DNA from: Lamellibrachia columna
Lineage: Eukaryota > Annelida > Polychaeta > Sabellida > Siboglinidae
Reading direction: 5' to 3'
DNA length: 64,000 nt
NCBI GenBank assembly: GCA_963662155.1
Contig: OY759267.1
Coordinates: 15,307,489-15,371,488, forward strand
This document shows, in pieces, positions 10,707 to 22,727 of this stretch (the stretch's first letter is position 1; every line of letters starts with the position of its first letter). Made by a program: the position numbers and the translations under genes. Under the pieces are notes generated by a model. It had not been told where the DNA came from and ran no database searches. It was given only the letters and a program-made list of their open reading frames with translations.

Positions 10707-11850
10707 ATGGCGCCGTGCAAACGCCAAGTAAAGGCGAAACGTAATTTGATATGTTCTAGCTGCGACAGCTGGATAGACTTTGCAAAGTCCGGGTGTGTAA
10801 ATTCGTGGGCGGAGGTGCAGGCGGATGATATTCATTTCGTGTGTAGGGGGTGTATGACAGTGAAATATCTGCAGGAGCAGGTGATTGAGCTAAGGCATAT
10901 GGTTTTGATGATGACAGGGCAGGGTGAGATAGAAGAGAACAGAGGTGGTGAGAATGATGAGAGCAGAGGTGGTGAGACCGATGAGAGCAGAGGTGGTGAG
11001 ACCGATGAGAGCAGAGGTGGTGAGACCGAGGAGAGCAGAGGCGGTGAGAACGAGGAGAGCAGAGGTAGTGAAAACGAGGAGAACAGAGGTGGTGAGAACA
11101 AGGAGAGCAGTGGCAATGTGAGGGAGAAAGCTGTTAAGAAGAAGAAAGATGGAAAAAGGAAGAATGTGCAACAAAAGGAAGATAACCGAGTGAGTGAAGA
11201 GGGATTGTCAGGTGGCAGGATGGTCGAGGATAACAAGAGCAGAGAAAAGGATAAGACTGTGGATCAGAAGAAGAAAGATGACAGAAGGCAGAGAATGCAA
11301 CAAAAGAGAGGTAAGCGGGTGAGTGGAGAGGGATTACCAGGTGGTAAGACAGTAAAGTTTGATGATAAGAGAGAAAGGGGGCATACAAGTAGTGTGCAAC
11401 AGGAAAGGAGCTTTGCTGATGTAGTATCACGGGGAAAGCGAGGAAAGCCCTGGTATTTATGGGGGATTCCATCATTAGGAAAGTGGATAAAATTGTAAAT
11501 AGAGGAGATGACATAACAGTATGCCTACCAGGGGCAAAAGTAGAAGATATAGCAGAGAAGGCAGGACAGGTCATGGGTGGTGGCACGGGAGGTGCTGTTC
11601 TCGTGCATGTGGGAACGAACAATGCAGAGAAGGAGGGAACGTCAGCCATCGTTGCTAAGTACAGGATGTTGATCAAGACACTTAAAGAGGCACGAGTTGG
11701 ACAGATTGTATTGTCGGGGATATTACCAATAATGTGAGGCAGGGGTGAGGAATATAGGAACTGTAGGAGGATGGCGATCAAGACACAGGTACAGAAGGTA
11801 TGTATGGAGGAGGGAGTAGGCTTCGTAGACATGTGGAGTAGTTTATCGTA
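10707..11850 (+). pseudogene. CR1 ORF1: PHD-like finger, acidic repeats, SGNH/GDSL-like domain
   Basis: From the ATG at 10707, residues about 16-50 contain CSSC...CVNSW...FVCRGC, a cysteine-rich PHD-like finger. Residues about 75-135 are about eight copies of an 8-residue unit, ESRGGETD/E, followed by a Lys/Arg-rich segment. A frameshift near 11430 moves the downstream domain into another frame at 11459-11737: MGDSIIRKVD (block I, GDS), VLVHVGTNN (block III) and, after a stop at 11735, FVDMWSSL (block V-like). ORF1 proteins with an esterase-like SGNH domain are known from CR1/L2 LINEs. The frameshift and stop mean no intact ORF1 product. Confidence 0.8.
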
Positions 11851-14243
11851 GTCCTAACATAGGACAAGAGGAAGATGTAAAATTACAAAAGGCGATAAGG
11901 TAGGTGAGCAAGGGAGAATGTGTTATAATGGGTGATTTTAACCATGGCCATATACAGTGGGAATCATTAGAGAGTGCTGGAGGTGACGACCATCAGTTTC
12001 TACTTCTAACACAGGATTGTTTCCTTACTCAACATGTCAAGGAACCAACCAGAGGTGGGAATGTGTTAGATTTAATTTTGTCTTCTCAAAATGAATTAGT
12101 TGACAATGTTAAAGTACACGAACCTTTGGGTTCAAGTGACCATAACCAAATCCATTTTAATATAAAAGTAAAAACAGGGAATACATATAAAAAACAATGG
12201 AGGAGGAACTTCAACAAAGGCAAATATAAAGTGATGAGAACATATCTAGCAAATATAGATTGGAATAACTTGCTGAAGAACAAGACAGCAACAGAATGCT
12301 GGTCTTGTTTAAAATATGAGATTAAGGGCATTATTGAGAAATTTGTTCCATTAAAAAAAACAGGGGAAAAGGTCCAGGAAAAAACACCTGTCAAAAGAAG
12401 CTATTAGAAAAATTGCTCACAAACAGATGCTGTGAAGTCTATAAACACACCGGAAATGTAGAAGACTACACAAACTACAAAGAGGCACTTAACCTAGCTA
12501 CAACTGAAATTAGAAAATCTAAAAGAACCTTTGAAAAAAAATTGGCAGGTAATATAAAAAATGACAGCAAGAGTTTCTATGCTTATGCTATTCGAGATAA
12601 GGTCGGACCACTGGAAAACAACAATGAGTATTTCAGCTCAGTTTTTACCACATAAGATATCAGCTCACTTCCAGTTCCATTGACTAAATTTGAGGCCAAT
12701 AAATCAGAACATTTAGGGCAGATATTTGTAACTCCTGAAATGATAGCAAAGAAAATTAAGAAGATGAAAGATAATAAATCACCTGGAGTTGATGGGATAC
12801 CACCAAAACTGCTTAAGGAAATCGTTGAGCAAATTAGTACACCACTTGCAAAATTGTTTAACTAGTCACTAGAAGAAGGAATAGTTCCTTCAGAGTGGAA
12901 AGAAGCAAACATTACGCCGCTATTTAACAAGGGATCGAAGAAAAAGCCAGAAAATTACAGACCAGTGAGTTTAACATCAGTTGTATATAAATTACTCGAA
13001 ACATTAATTAGAGACCACATGGTGGAATTCCTTGTAAAACGTAAATTAATAAATACATCTCAACATGGATTCCTAAAAGCAAGGTCATGTCTAACCAATC
13101 TCTTATGTTTTTTGGAAGAAATTACAAAGTGGGTAGATGACGGGTCACCAGTGGATGTTGTCTACTTAGATTTTCAGAAAGCTTTCGATAAAGTGCCAAT
13201 CAAAGATTTTTACTTAAACTAAAAGCCCATGGTATAGGCAATGATGTAATCAACTGGATAGAAAAGTGGCTTACACACAGAAGGCAGAGAGCAATAGTAG
13301 ATGGTGAGATTTCAAACTGGAAATCTGTTTTGAGTGGGGTACCACAGGGATCAGTATTAGGCCCTATACTGTTTTTAATATATATATATATATACATGAT
13401 TTGGAGGATGACATATCTAGCAAAGTATTCAAATTTGAAGATGACACAAAAGTATTCAGAAAGGTTACTAATGATACAGATAAACAAAGTGTACAGGATG
13501 ATCTAGATAAATTAGTTAAATGGTCAGAAAAATGGCAAATGTTATTAAATTTTGGGAAGTGTAAATGTGTACACATAGGACATGGAAATATGGACGAGGA
13601 TTATAAAATAGGGGATGCTGTACTAGGTAGAACCACACAAGAAAAGGATTTAGGAGTAACATTTAGTGCTGACATGAAAGTTTCAGAGCAATGTGGGATT
13701 GCTGCTTCGAAAGGAAATCAAATTCTAGGGCTAATTAGGAGAACTATCACGTATAAGGAGAAACATCTAATTGTACCCCTGTACAAAGCAATAGTTAGAT
13801 CAAATTTGGAATATTGTATTCAAGCATGGAGGCCATATCGTAAAAACGACATAGACAAGCTAGAAAGAATACAACGAAGAGCAACTAAAATAATTCCAGA
13901 ATTGAGAGACCTTAGTTACGAAAGTCGCTTATTACAATGTGGTTTGACAACACTAGAGACCAGGAGACTAAGAGGAGACCAAATAGAAGTGTTTAAAATA
14001 GTGAACGGTTATGAGGATGTTGATAGGAATATGTTCTTCAAACTTAAAGAAGGCAGTAGAACCAGAGGACACAAAGCAGCATTAGTTAAGGAGCAGTGTA
14101 GGTTGGACATGAGAAAGTACTCTTTCTCACAGAGGGTGAAAAATGAATGGAACAAACTGCCAAATGATTGTGTTAATGCTAGTAGTGTGAATATGTTTAA
14201 AAATAGAATTGACAGATATCTGATAAGGGCGCGCTACACATAG
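11850..14243 (+). pseudogene. CR1 ORF2 remnant: EN (partial) + reverse transcriptase
   Basis: The first half of the endonuclease is absent; reading starts at GQEEDVKLQKAIR and continues with VIMGDFNHGHIQW, NVLDLIL, and GSSDHN (catalytic His). RT motifs follow: NKSPGVDGIPPKLL, NYRPVSLTS, QHGFLKARSC, DVVYLDFQKAFDKVP, GVPQGSVLGPILF, and the active-site box as FEDDTKVF where FADDTK is expected. A (TA)n run sits just before that box. The C-terminal domain has LYKAIVRSNLEYC, RIQRRATKII, FSQRVKNEWNKLP. Stops near 12404, 12653 and 12863 and a frame break near 13200 disable it. Confidence 0.88.
13376..13396. repeat. (TA)n microsatellite inside RT core
   Basis: About ten TA units directly after the codons for GPILFLIYI and before the HDLEDD stretch. 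It replaces the normal few residues between the two conserved RT motifs and contributes to the frame disruption. Confidence 0.85.
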
Positions 14244-14429
14244 ATGAGAAAATTGTTGGACTCTCGATAAGCCAATGGCTTCCTTGTCCACTTGCCATCT
14301 GGAACTTGTTGTTCGAGATGGCAATCTTGTTAAATCTTGTAAAATCTACACGCAATGAGGCATGCACGCACGCACAATTAAAACACAAAAATACATAATT
14401 GTAATATTGAACATTATTCAGAACTGTAC

Positions 14430-16437
14430 TCCCGAGAAACAGTCGTTACTAATGCTGCTCTCAATCCCACCGGGGACTTGCCTATGATGGAGGAGCTGGA
14501 CAACGAGCCCACAATCGAGGACCTGAGCAAAGCTATTGACTCCCTCTCTTGCGGCACGGCACCAGGATGTGACAGCATACCGCCAGAAGTGATCAAGTGT
14601 GCGAAGCCCGCCTTACTACAGCACCTGCATCAACAAAATCTCTGCTGGAATGAAGAAACAGTCCCTCAAGAAATGCGGGATGCTACAATAGTCACTTTGT
14701 ACAAAAACAAAGGCGACCGCAGTGACTGCAACAACTATAGGGGCATATCATTATTGAACATTGTGGGGCAGGCCTTCGCTCGGGTCCTGCTATTCAGACT
14801 TCAGAAACTTGCCTCACGTGTCTACCCAGAATCCCAGTGGGGGTCAGAGCAGGAAGATCCACCATCGATATGATCTTCTCAGTACGCCAGCTCCAGGAAA
14901 AGTGCAGAGAACAGGGAATGGCCCTCTACGTTGCGTTCATTGACTTAACCAAGGCCTTCGATCTTGTCAGCAGGAAGGGACTCTTTCGCCTACTTGAGAA
15001 GATCGGCTGCCCTCCCAAGCTACGCAGCATGATGGTCTCCTTCCACGAGAACATGAAGGGTACAGTTGTGTACGATGGTTCGACATCGGAGCCCTTCCCT
15101 GTCTGCAGCGGTGTCAAGCAAGGCTGTGTCCTTGCTCCAACATTGTTTGGGATCTTCTTCTGTCATATGCCTTCGACTCTTCCTCAGACGGTATCTACAT
15201 GCACACCAGATCTGACGGGAAACTGTTCAACCTGGCACGTCTGCGTGCCAAAACAAAGGTGACAGGTATACGTCAGGGAGATGCTGTTCGCGGATGATGC
15301 AGCACTCACTGCCCACTCAGGAGAAGCCCTCCAGAGGCTGGTCAATCGCTTTGCACACGCCAGCAGAGAGTTTGGACTCACAATCAGCCTGAAGAAGACG
15401 AACGTCATTGCGCGGTATGCCAGCCAAGTCCCCTCCGTCAAGATCAATGACTACACCCTGGAGGTAGTAGAAGATTTCACCTACCTCGGGTCAAACATCC
15501 TTTCGCTGGACACTGAGATAAACAGACGCATCGGAAAAGCCGCATGCACTATGGCCAAGCTGACCAAAAGCGTATGGGAAAATAAGATGCTCACTGAGAA
15601 CACCAAGATGAGAATCTACCAGGCATGTGTGTTGAGCACCCTCCTCTATGGCAGCGAATCGTGGACCACATACATGTGCCAGGAGCGCCGCCTCAACACC
15701 TTCCACATGCGGTGCCTCAAGCGTATCCTCGTCATCACATGGCAGGATCGTATCCCCTACAGCGACACATTGGACCGTGCCAGGATCCGCAGCATGTATT
15801 CACTGCTGAGCCAGAGACGCCTGCGCTGGTTGGGCCATGTACGGGCATGGAGGACGGCCGCTTGCCGAAAGACATCCTCTATGGTCAACTCACCAGTGGC
15901 GCGAGGCCAGTGGGACGCCCAGCCCTCAGATTCAAGGACGCCTGCAATCGCGACATGAAGGCCTGTGACATCAGCCCCAAAGGCTGGGAATCAGTGGCCG
16001 AAGACCGCACTGCTTGGCGTCAGGCAACACGCAGAGGCATTGAAAGGGCAGATGAAAAGAGACACCAACATGCGGCTGAGAAGAGGATGCGGCGAAAACA
16101 AAAAGCAGCACTACCACCACCGTCATCCTGTTTCGTCTGCTTTGGCTGCGGCAAGGATTGCCACTCACGAATCGGCCTTCATAGCCACAGTGGACGCTGC
16201 CAAAATTTGGGCGCATCAGCATCGTCTCTTCGAAACTACGATCTGCCTACTATTAGCAGCGCCGCCGTACGGAGTTTCGGAGAAACTGAACGACGCCTTG
16301 TCATATGCATCGATTTTACGGTAGCCTTGGCCGCTACGCGTAGGCGCCGTAGGAGAAGTTTTGGTTTAATTCTTTTGTAAATTTTGATCGTTTTGAGAAA
16401 GTAAATGTACTTTTTTGATCATGTGACATGTGTATAA
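14430..16437 (+). mobile_element. RTE-like non-LTR retrotransposon with C-terminal C2H2 finger, broken
   Basis: RT pieces in order: APGCDSIPPEVIKCAKP, ATIVTLYKNKGDRSDC, NNYRGISLL (14478-14873); after a frameshift GRSTIDMIFSVRQLQEK, AFIDLTKAFDLV, CSGVKQGCVLAPTLFGI (14837-15160); after another break LFADDAALTAHS with intact FADD, FTYLGSNI, LLYGSESWTTY, FHMRCLKRIL, RRLRWLGHV (15281-15840). In a further frame, DGRLPKDILYGQL, GRPALRFKDAC and FVCFGCGKDCHSRIGLHSH, a C2H2-like finger. No endonuclease is visible, so the copy is 5'-truncated. It abuts the CR1 tail at about 14350-14430. Its last about 190 bp recur inverted at 9776-9968. Confidence 0.87.
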
Positions 16438-17380
16438 TGGTGAGGCGAGGCAGCTTCCGGTTACGATGTCTGTTTACATATGAGCTCCGCTGTTTAGTTA
16501 ATTTTTGGCTGTTTACAGTGGAGAAAGTGCGTTTTTCATCTTAATCATATTATTCTAGCAGCATACTGATTATCCCACCGTGATGTTTATATTATGTAAA
16601 TTCTGAGCTGATGCGATATAAATCCAATTTAAGCTATACATCGACCCATTCGAAATTTCCCGCCAAAATTGTCATTTTTCCGGTTAGGTGCACAATGTAA
16701 ACAACACAGATAATTAAGGCTAGACAAAATTTAGTAATAACGTAGGTAAAGCTGCACTCCCAACATGAGTCATCTATATACTAACAGGCAATTTCAACCA
16801 AGGCGTCTTTTACCCAGAGTAGCCCTGGGTCAGAATTACGTTTTCTCGTCGAGCACGGCACACTGTCACTAGGGCACGGACCACAGTCACTTTTCCCATA
16901 GACGACCATTATAACGTTCTTGCGCATACATTGAAAATTTATCCTACAATTTTTTTTTTAAATTCACAAAATGACAGACCCACTAAGACACCTGGTGTGT
17001 GAAATTCGTGAAAATTACATACCTCCTTTTCGCGCAAATTGCTTCAACGCATGACGCCCCTGCATTTCTGCCATGAAATTACCCGGTTTCCAAAATATGA
17101 GTACATCCTGCCTAAAAGCCACTGTGTCCTTATGCAACTGGTATACCTACTGACACATGGCATCATTTCAAAGCTTAGATGCTACTGTGCACAAAAAACA
17201 TAACTTCCACTCACTCATCCACACAATTTCTGCTCTCACAAATAAACCCTATCTACACAATTCATTTTTTTATTATCTATGTAATGGCGGATGGATTCTG
17301 ACTGTGGTCTGTGCCCACTAGTCACAAGGCCTTGGAAACCCCTGCACGTACTCTTAGTACAACAGCACACATATGGTAAG
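16438..17380. other. Spacer without recognised gene
   Basis: AT-rich sequence between the RTE-like tail and the ORF1 of the second CR1-like LINE. The right part (from about 17290) may be the leader of that LINE. No coding motif, tRNA or inverted repeat was recognised in the remainder. Confidence 0.5.
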
Positions 17381-17429
17381 TGTTACATGGAACTTTACTT
17401 TTTTACAGAATTACGGAAATTAGTGAAAA

Positions 17430-18440
17430 TGACCAACACAGTGGCCCAAAACAAGATTCTGGCGAAAATTTCTAGCGCTCCAATCACAAAAATTATGGGA
17501 CACGGAGAGGTAGCAAAAACTCTGAATCGGGAAGCGATGTTAGAGAAGCTTGGACATGCGAAGACTGCGAGAAAATCTTTAAAAGTGAGAAAGATAGAAT
17601 GCTGGAGTGCGAGTTCTGCGGAAATCGATACTGCATGAAATGCTTGAAATTTAAACCTGGCGAATATGAGGCAATGGGGAAACCCGGATGCATGTGGTTT
17701 TGCTTAAAATGCAAACCAAAAATTAAAAAAATTTACCAAAGAGAGATGCGATATGTATTTCAAAACTATGAACATGAGATTTGAGGCCATAGAGAAAAAA
17801 ACTGGATGCTAAATGTGATAGTAAAGAAGTAAGGCAGGAAATGGATGCATTACATACATGCAGACCAAATGATGATGAAAGCAGGAACCCACTAACCACC
17901 AAAAATAATGGAATTGTTGTGGAGGAAACAGTAAGAGAAATCAATGAAAGAAAAAATTGGGAATTTTTTTCTTATATTCAATGCCCCAGAACCAAAAACA
18001 AACTTAAAGGAAGAGAGAGTGAGCACAGATATGGGGTTTGTTGAAGGGTTGTGTAATGAGGTGTGCAATCTGAACTTAGACGTAAAAGATGAGATAACCA
18101 AAGTTATCAGGCTAGGTAAAAAACAAACAGACGGAGATACGGGTGATACTGAGCAAAAACCCAGACCTCTCAAGGTAGTAATGAAAGACACCAAAAAAAA
18201 AATGGAATTGTTGAAACGACTATCAAACTTAAGAGATGCAGAGGACAAATATAAATGTCTCAGCATCCAGCACGACTTAAAAAAAAAAGAAAGAGAGGAA
18301 GGAAGGAAACTCCTAGAGGAGGCCAGGACAAAAGAGATAAACGATGAGGGGAAATGTTGCACAGGGTGAGAGGCCCACCATGGGCCAAAAAATTGTAAGA
18401 TTCAAACCTCGAAAGGACGAGAAGTAAGACAAGAAAGATC
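17430..18440 (+). pseudogene. CR1 #2 ORF1 with PHD-type zinc finger
   Basis: At about 17545-17720 the frame reads TCEDCEKIF...MLECEFCGNRYCMKC...MWFCLKCKP, a Cys/His pattern of a PHD finger. Frame breaks follow; at 17944-18366 a second segment has FLIFNAPEPKTN, GKKQTDGDTGDTEQ, RPLKVVMKDTKKKMELL and a Lys/Glu-rich helix, as in the RNA-binding half of LINE ORF1 proteins. A poly-T/poly-A context at the breaks (17960s, 18190s, 18280s) points to homopolymer slippage. Confidence 0.75.
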
Positions 18441-18489
18441 ATCTAACCAGAAAAACACTGTAAATACAAATTATACACATAAACAGTTA

Positions 18490-21214
18490 AAATGTTCCTA
18501 CACCACCGCTGATAGTCTAATCAATAAATTTATCGAGTTCAAAGCTCGAGTCGAATCACATAAGTGTATGGTGATTGCAATCACTGAGGTTAAACCAAAA
18601 AACCAGAAATTTATATTAAACACAGCTGAACTGGGTTTGAGTGACTATGATTTATACCATAACATCGATAAGCAAGGACGAGGTGTTTGTATATATATAC
18701 CCACAAAACACTAAGCGCAAAACATTTCGTATCTTTAGGAACCAACTTTCAAGAATCAATATGGGCTGAGATAAAATATAAAAAAGACACTTTTCTGATA
18801 GGATGTGTATATAAAAGCCTGGGCAGTTCTGGCAGAAAAAAATGAATTAAATGAACTGATTAGTGAGGTAATGCGCTATAAACACTCACATTTTCTCTTG
18901 CTTGGAAATTTTAACTACCCCAACATAGACTGGCAAAACTGGTACACACTCTCAGAGAATACTAATAGCCCAGACACTAAATTTAAAGAAGGAATAAGAG
19001 ATAATTTCCTCTTCCAACATGTCACACTCCCCACAAGGGGGCGATTAGGAAATAAATCGAACATTCTTGATTTGGTTTTCACCAATGAAAAAGGTATGAT
19101 AGATGATATAGTGTATGAAAGCCCACTTGGTAAGAGTGATCACTCTGTCCTCATCATTACATTTAGGTGCTATGCAGAAATAGCAAGCCATACACGACTT
19201 AAGTATTATTACGACCAAGGGGATTATGATAGTATGAAGACGAAACTAGACCACACAGACTGGGGCGAGATACTTGGCACGAGCACTATAAACCATCAAT
19301 GGTTAGGTTTTAAAGAATATATTAAAAAGATAGAGGATGAATTCATCCCTCATCGACTAGTGAGTAATATTAACAGACATAAAGGAAAAGTACCCCTAAA
19401 CAAGGAATCAGTAAAGAAAATTAAGAAAAAACACTATGGAAACGTTACATGGAGACAAAAGAAGGAAAATGCTATACTGAATATTGTAGGGCTAGAAATC
19501 AAGTCCGTAAATTAACAAGGATACAGAAGGAATTTGAGATGAAGCTAGCAACAGAAGCTAAGACAAACCCTAAAGCAGTATGGAAATATATGAACTCCAA
19601 AACCAAGAATCAGGAAGGTGTTTCAGAACTGAACACAGACCCTAAAGATCTTAAATCTAGACTCACAGATTCTGATAAGGAAAAGGCAGATGTCTTAGGA
19701 CATTTTTTTCAAGTGTTTTTACTATAGAGCCAGATGGTGATATCCCTCATATTCCACCAGTGAAATTAAGGCACAACATGGAAGAATTGACTATTGATGA
19801 GGAAATGATTAAAAAAAACTTGATAACCTTAATGTGTGTAAATTGGTAGGCCCAGATGGTGTTCATCCTAGGTTGTTGAAAGAGCTATCACTAAATTATT
19901 CAGTACGCAACAATTTGGTTTTATTAAAGGTCGTTCTATGGTACTCCAATTATTAAATGTTATTGACTCATGGAACAAAGCTTTAGATAGAGGGGAATCT
20001 GTAGACGTTGTATATTTGGACTTCATGAAAGCATTTGACACCGTCCCTCACAAAAGATTGATAGGCAAACTTAAATCGTATGGTATAGAGTATTACACAC
20101 TAAGATGGATCCAGGCATTCTTGTCTGACCGGGTACAGCAGGTCAATGTAAATGGTACAAATTCTGAGTGGGCAAATATAACAAGTGGTATTCCACAGGG
20201 CAGTGTCTTAGGACTGATCCTATTTGTTTTATACATAAATGATCTTCCTGAGAATATAGTTTCAAATGTATATATGTTTGCGGATGATACAATGGTCTTC
20301 AAAACGATTACTAGTCCACATGACCAGCATACACTACAGAACGACTTAGATTATTTAACATCTTGGTCAAGTAAATGGTTATTAAGGTTCCACCCAGATA
20401 AATGTAATTTAATGCACGTAGGGAAAAAATACAGCAAGAGTATGCATACAACCTGAAGATAGATAATACTGCAACATGAATTAGGAGGAATAGAAGAACA
20501 AAAAGACATTGGGGTTATAATTTATTCAAACCTAGAATTTGATAAACACATCAACCAAAAAATAAACAAAGTAAATAGTATCATGGCAGTTATTAGAAGG
20601 TCCTTTACAACCCTAAATCAACATAATTTTGTGCCATTATATAAAGCGTTAGTTAGGAGTCATCTAGTTTATGCAACATCAATATGGCCCCCTTATAAAC
20701 AGAAATACAAAGATGTCATCGAAAATGTGCAAAGACGCGCAACAAAGCAGCTTCCTGGTATGAAGAATATTCCTTATGAGGAAAGACTTCAGAGATTGAA
20801 ACTTCCTACACTTGCATATAGACGAACTCGTGGTGATATGATTGAGGTATATAAACTGCTCCATGGGAAATATGACAGTGATGTATCTAACATTATTAAG
20901 CTGCACAAAGACAGTGATACAAGGGAAGGAACAAGGGGTCATAGTTTGAAATTGTTTATAGAACGTGCTTGTACAAATGTTAGAAAAGAAAGCTTCTCAC
21001 TTAGAGTTACCAGATTATGGAATGATCTACCAGAAGTAGTTGTAACTGCCCGAAGCATCAACTCATTAAAAAACCGTCTAGATAGACATTGGAGTACTGA
21101 GGAGTTTCTCTACAACTACAAAGCTGCCTTGCCAGGAAGTCGTAGAGCATTCCAAGGGAAAGTTCAAGATCTGACCACCGAGGTCACCGCTTACTGTCAA
21201 GAAGAACCTAAGTA
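18490..21214 (+). pseudogene. CR1 #2 ORF2: endonuclease + reverse transcriptase
   Basis: EN begins near 18490 (YTTADSLINKFIEFKARV, AITEVKPKN, GRGVCIYI), breaks near 18715, and continues at 18805 with FLLLGNFNYPNIDW, LPTRG, NILDLVF and GKSDHSVL (catalytic His). The RT lacks about 70 residues near 19890, where the part between the GPDGVHPRLLKELS motif and FGFIKGRSMVLQLL is deleted. DVVYLDFMKAFDTVPHKRL, GIPQGSVLGLILF and an intact FADDT box follow. The C-terminal domain (20583-21214) has LYKALVRSHLVYATSIW and VQRRATKQLPG. Stops near 19515, 19725 and 20455. Confidence 0.88.
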
Positions 21215-21289
21215 AGCATATGTATAGTAGATATATGAGAAGTGCTCTACAATCTCGAACAACGCCCTCTACTGAAAATGTGCATATGC

Positions 21290-21480
21290 TACCCACTGAA
21301 CTTGTCTGTTATCAAAGCTCTGTGCCTGTGGAGTCTGTTTGGACATGTGCTTTGCATGCGACATGAATTATTAAGGTCGACCATGAACAATACTCCCAAC
21401 TGCCCTCAACATAGATCTGCAGGAAGTCGGCAACTGTCTTCGAAACCAGCGAGGTGTCGATTGGCTGAGATCACATGATC
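21290..21480 (+). mobile_element. Possible LINE C-terminal scrap at duplication edge
   Basis: LCLWSLFGHVLCMRHELL resembles the LRWLGHVLRM block near the end of RTE-type RT proteins. Only short similarity remains, and the fragment spans the left edge of duplication copy B. Low certainty. Confidence 0.35.
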
Positions 21481-22727
21481 GAAGTCAAAAGAAAAACATA
21501 ATAAGCCAGAACATCTTGAAAGCAGTTCAAGCGAAATTGTCTCCAGTGAGGCGAAATTGTCCCCCATGAGGCGAAGTTGTCTCCAGTGAGGCGAAATTGC
21601 AATCACACACGCACAAACACATAAAACTTATACAGTGAACATGTATTCTTGGTTAATATATGTCTAAAAGTTTCAATTACATATTGACACAATTCAAACA
21701 TGATGCTACAACCTTTTGTAATACAGATGAAGCAGTTATTTTAACAATCTCCAAAACCACTGCCGAGGAGGGTGGCACATATCAGTAGAAAATGAAACTG
21801 TGTGTGTCCAATGATGCAGCCTGAATGTTTGTATGTGTGTGTTTTGCATCTGAGTTGCATTTGTCCACTTTTGTATCACTCAGCAACTGCATATGACGAA
21901 TAAAATTGTGGTCAACCTTTATTGGCAGTCATAACTACAATAGATGAAGCCATAAGAAAACTCTTGTACAACATGCTTAATATTTACACTTCTTCTAATA
22001 TCCTACTCATCACAAGTATAATACATATTTAAATGACTCTCATTTACAAATACAATACTCTAAAAATGGGCTAACATACACTGAAATGCTGCTACGAACC
22101 GCAGTAAAATATCCCCCTATATCACAGAATATCTTAGAATGCTAGACTTTCCTTGATTGTCCACCTGGTGTCTCTCTTGCTCACCATCTGGTTACACAGT
22201 CAAAATGTATCATGTGGTGGTGATATTTGTCATGAATTTCTGTAACTGATTCAAAAAGAACATTTTCATATTTGCTAATTTAATCCATTCATTATAATTA
22301 TTATACACCTGTACTAATAATTTTTTTTATTTCTTGCAATCATGAGATTGAATAATAGTACAAAATATGTTAAAATGCATCTTCATTATTTCAGGCATTG
22401 TTCATCATTCTACTGATACGTTAATTCTATTAATAAACATAGTAGTAGGCGAATTAATCTGATTATTAGTGCCCTCTGACAATAACCATTGTAGTCTTGG
22501 TGTGATACCAGACACTGTTTCAGTCGAGTTTACATATATGCAAGAGTTGGCCATGTGGTATATTGACACTAATAGTTTGTCAGTTAAGGCTTTCAGATAG
22601 TGGCCAAACTAGGAGTGGCTTGAGTCAATATCTAGTGTCTAAACATGTCGCTTGTCCAAATGCACACATAATTTAGCCCCACAAATTGGGAAACAAAACC
22701 GCTCGTGTAAACCAGCCTATAGTTCAG

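Larger units (their letters stand above)
10252..14350 (+). mobile_element. CR1-like non-LTR retrotransposon #1 (near full-length, defective)
   Basis: Order: leader repeats, ORF1 with a cysteine-rich PHD-like finger, acidic repeats and an SGNH-like domain, ORF2 with the second half of the endonuclease, RT and C-terminal domain, then a 3' tail ending in the short repeat GTTAAATCTTGTAAAATC. The front of the EN is deleted near 11850. Several stops and frameshifts make it inactive. Its 3' tail is the reference for copies at 1155, 40541, 41655 and 63855. Confidence 0.9.
17381..21390 (+). mobile_element. CR1-like non-LTR retrotransposon #2 (nearly complete, defective)
   Basis: ORF1 with a PHD-type zinc finger and a basic/coiled C-terminal part (about 17430-18440), followed by ORF2 with EN, RT and C-terminal domain (about 18490-21214). 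It differs from CR1 #1 in ORF1 type and in 3' tail, so it is another family. It lies immediately before copy B of the gene duplication. Confidence 0.87.

Noticed and set aside
10832..11832. Minus-strand frames opposite CR1 ORF1
   Set aside because: Ser/Leu/Pro-rich mirror of the octad repeats; shadow of ORF1.
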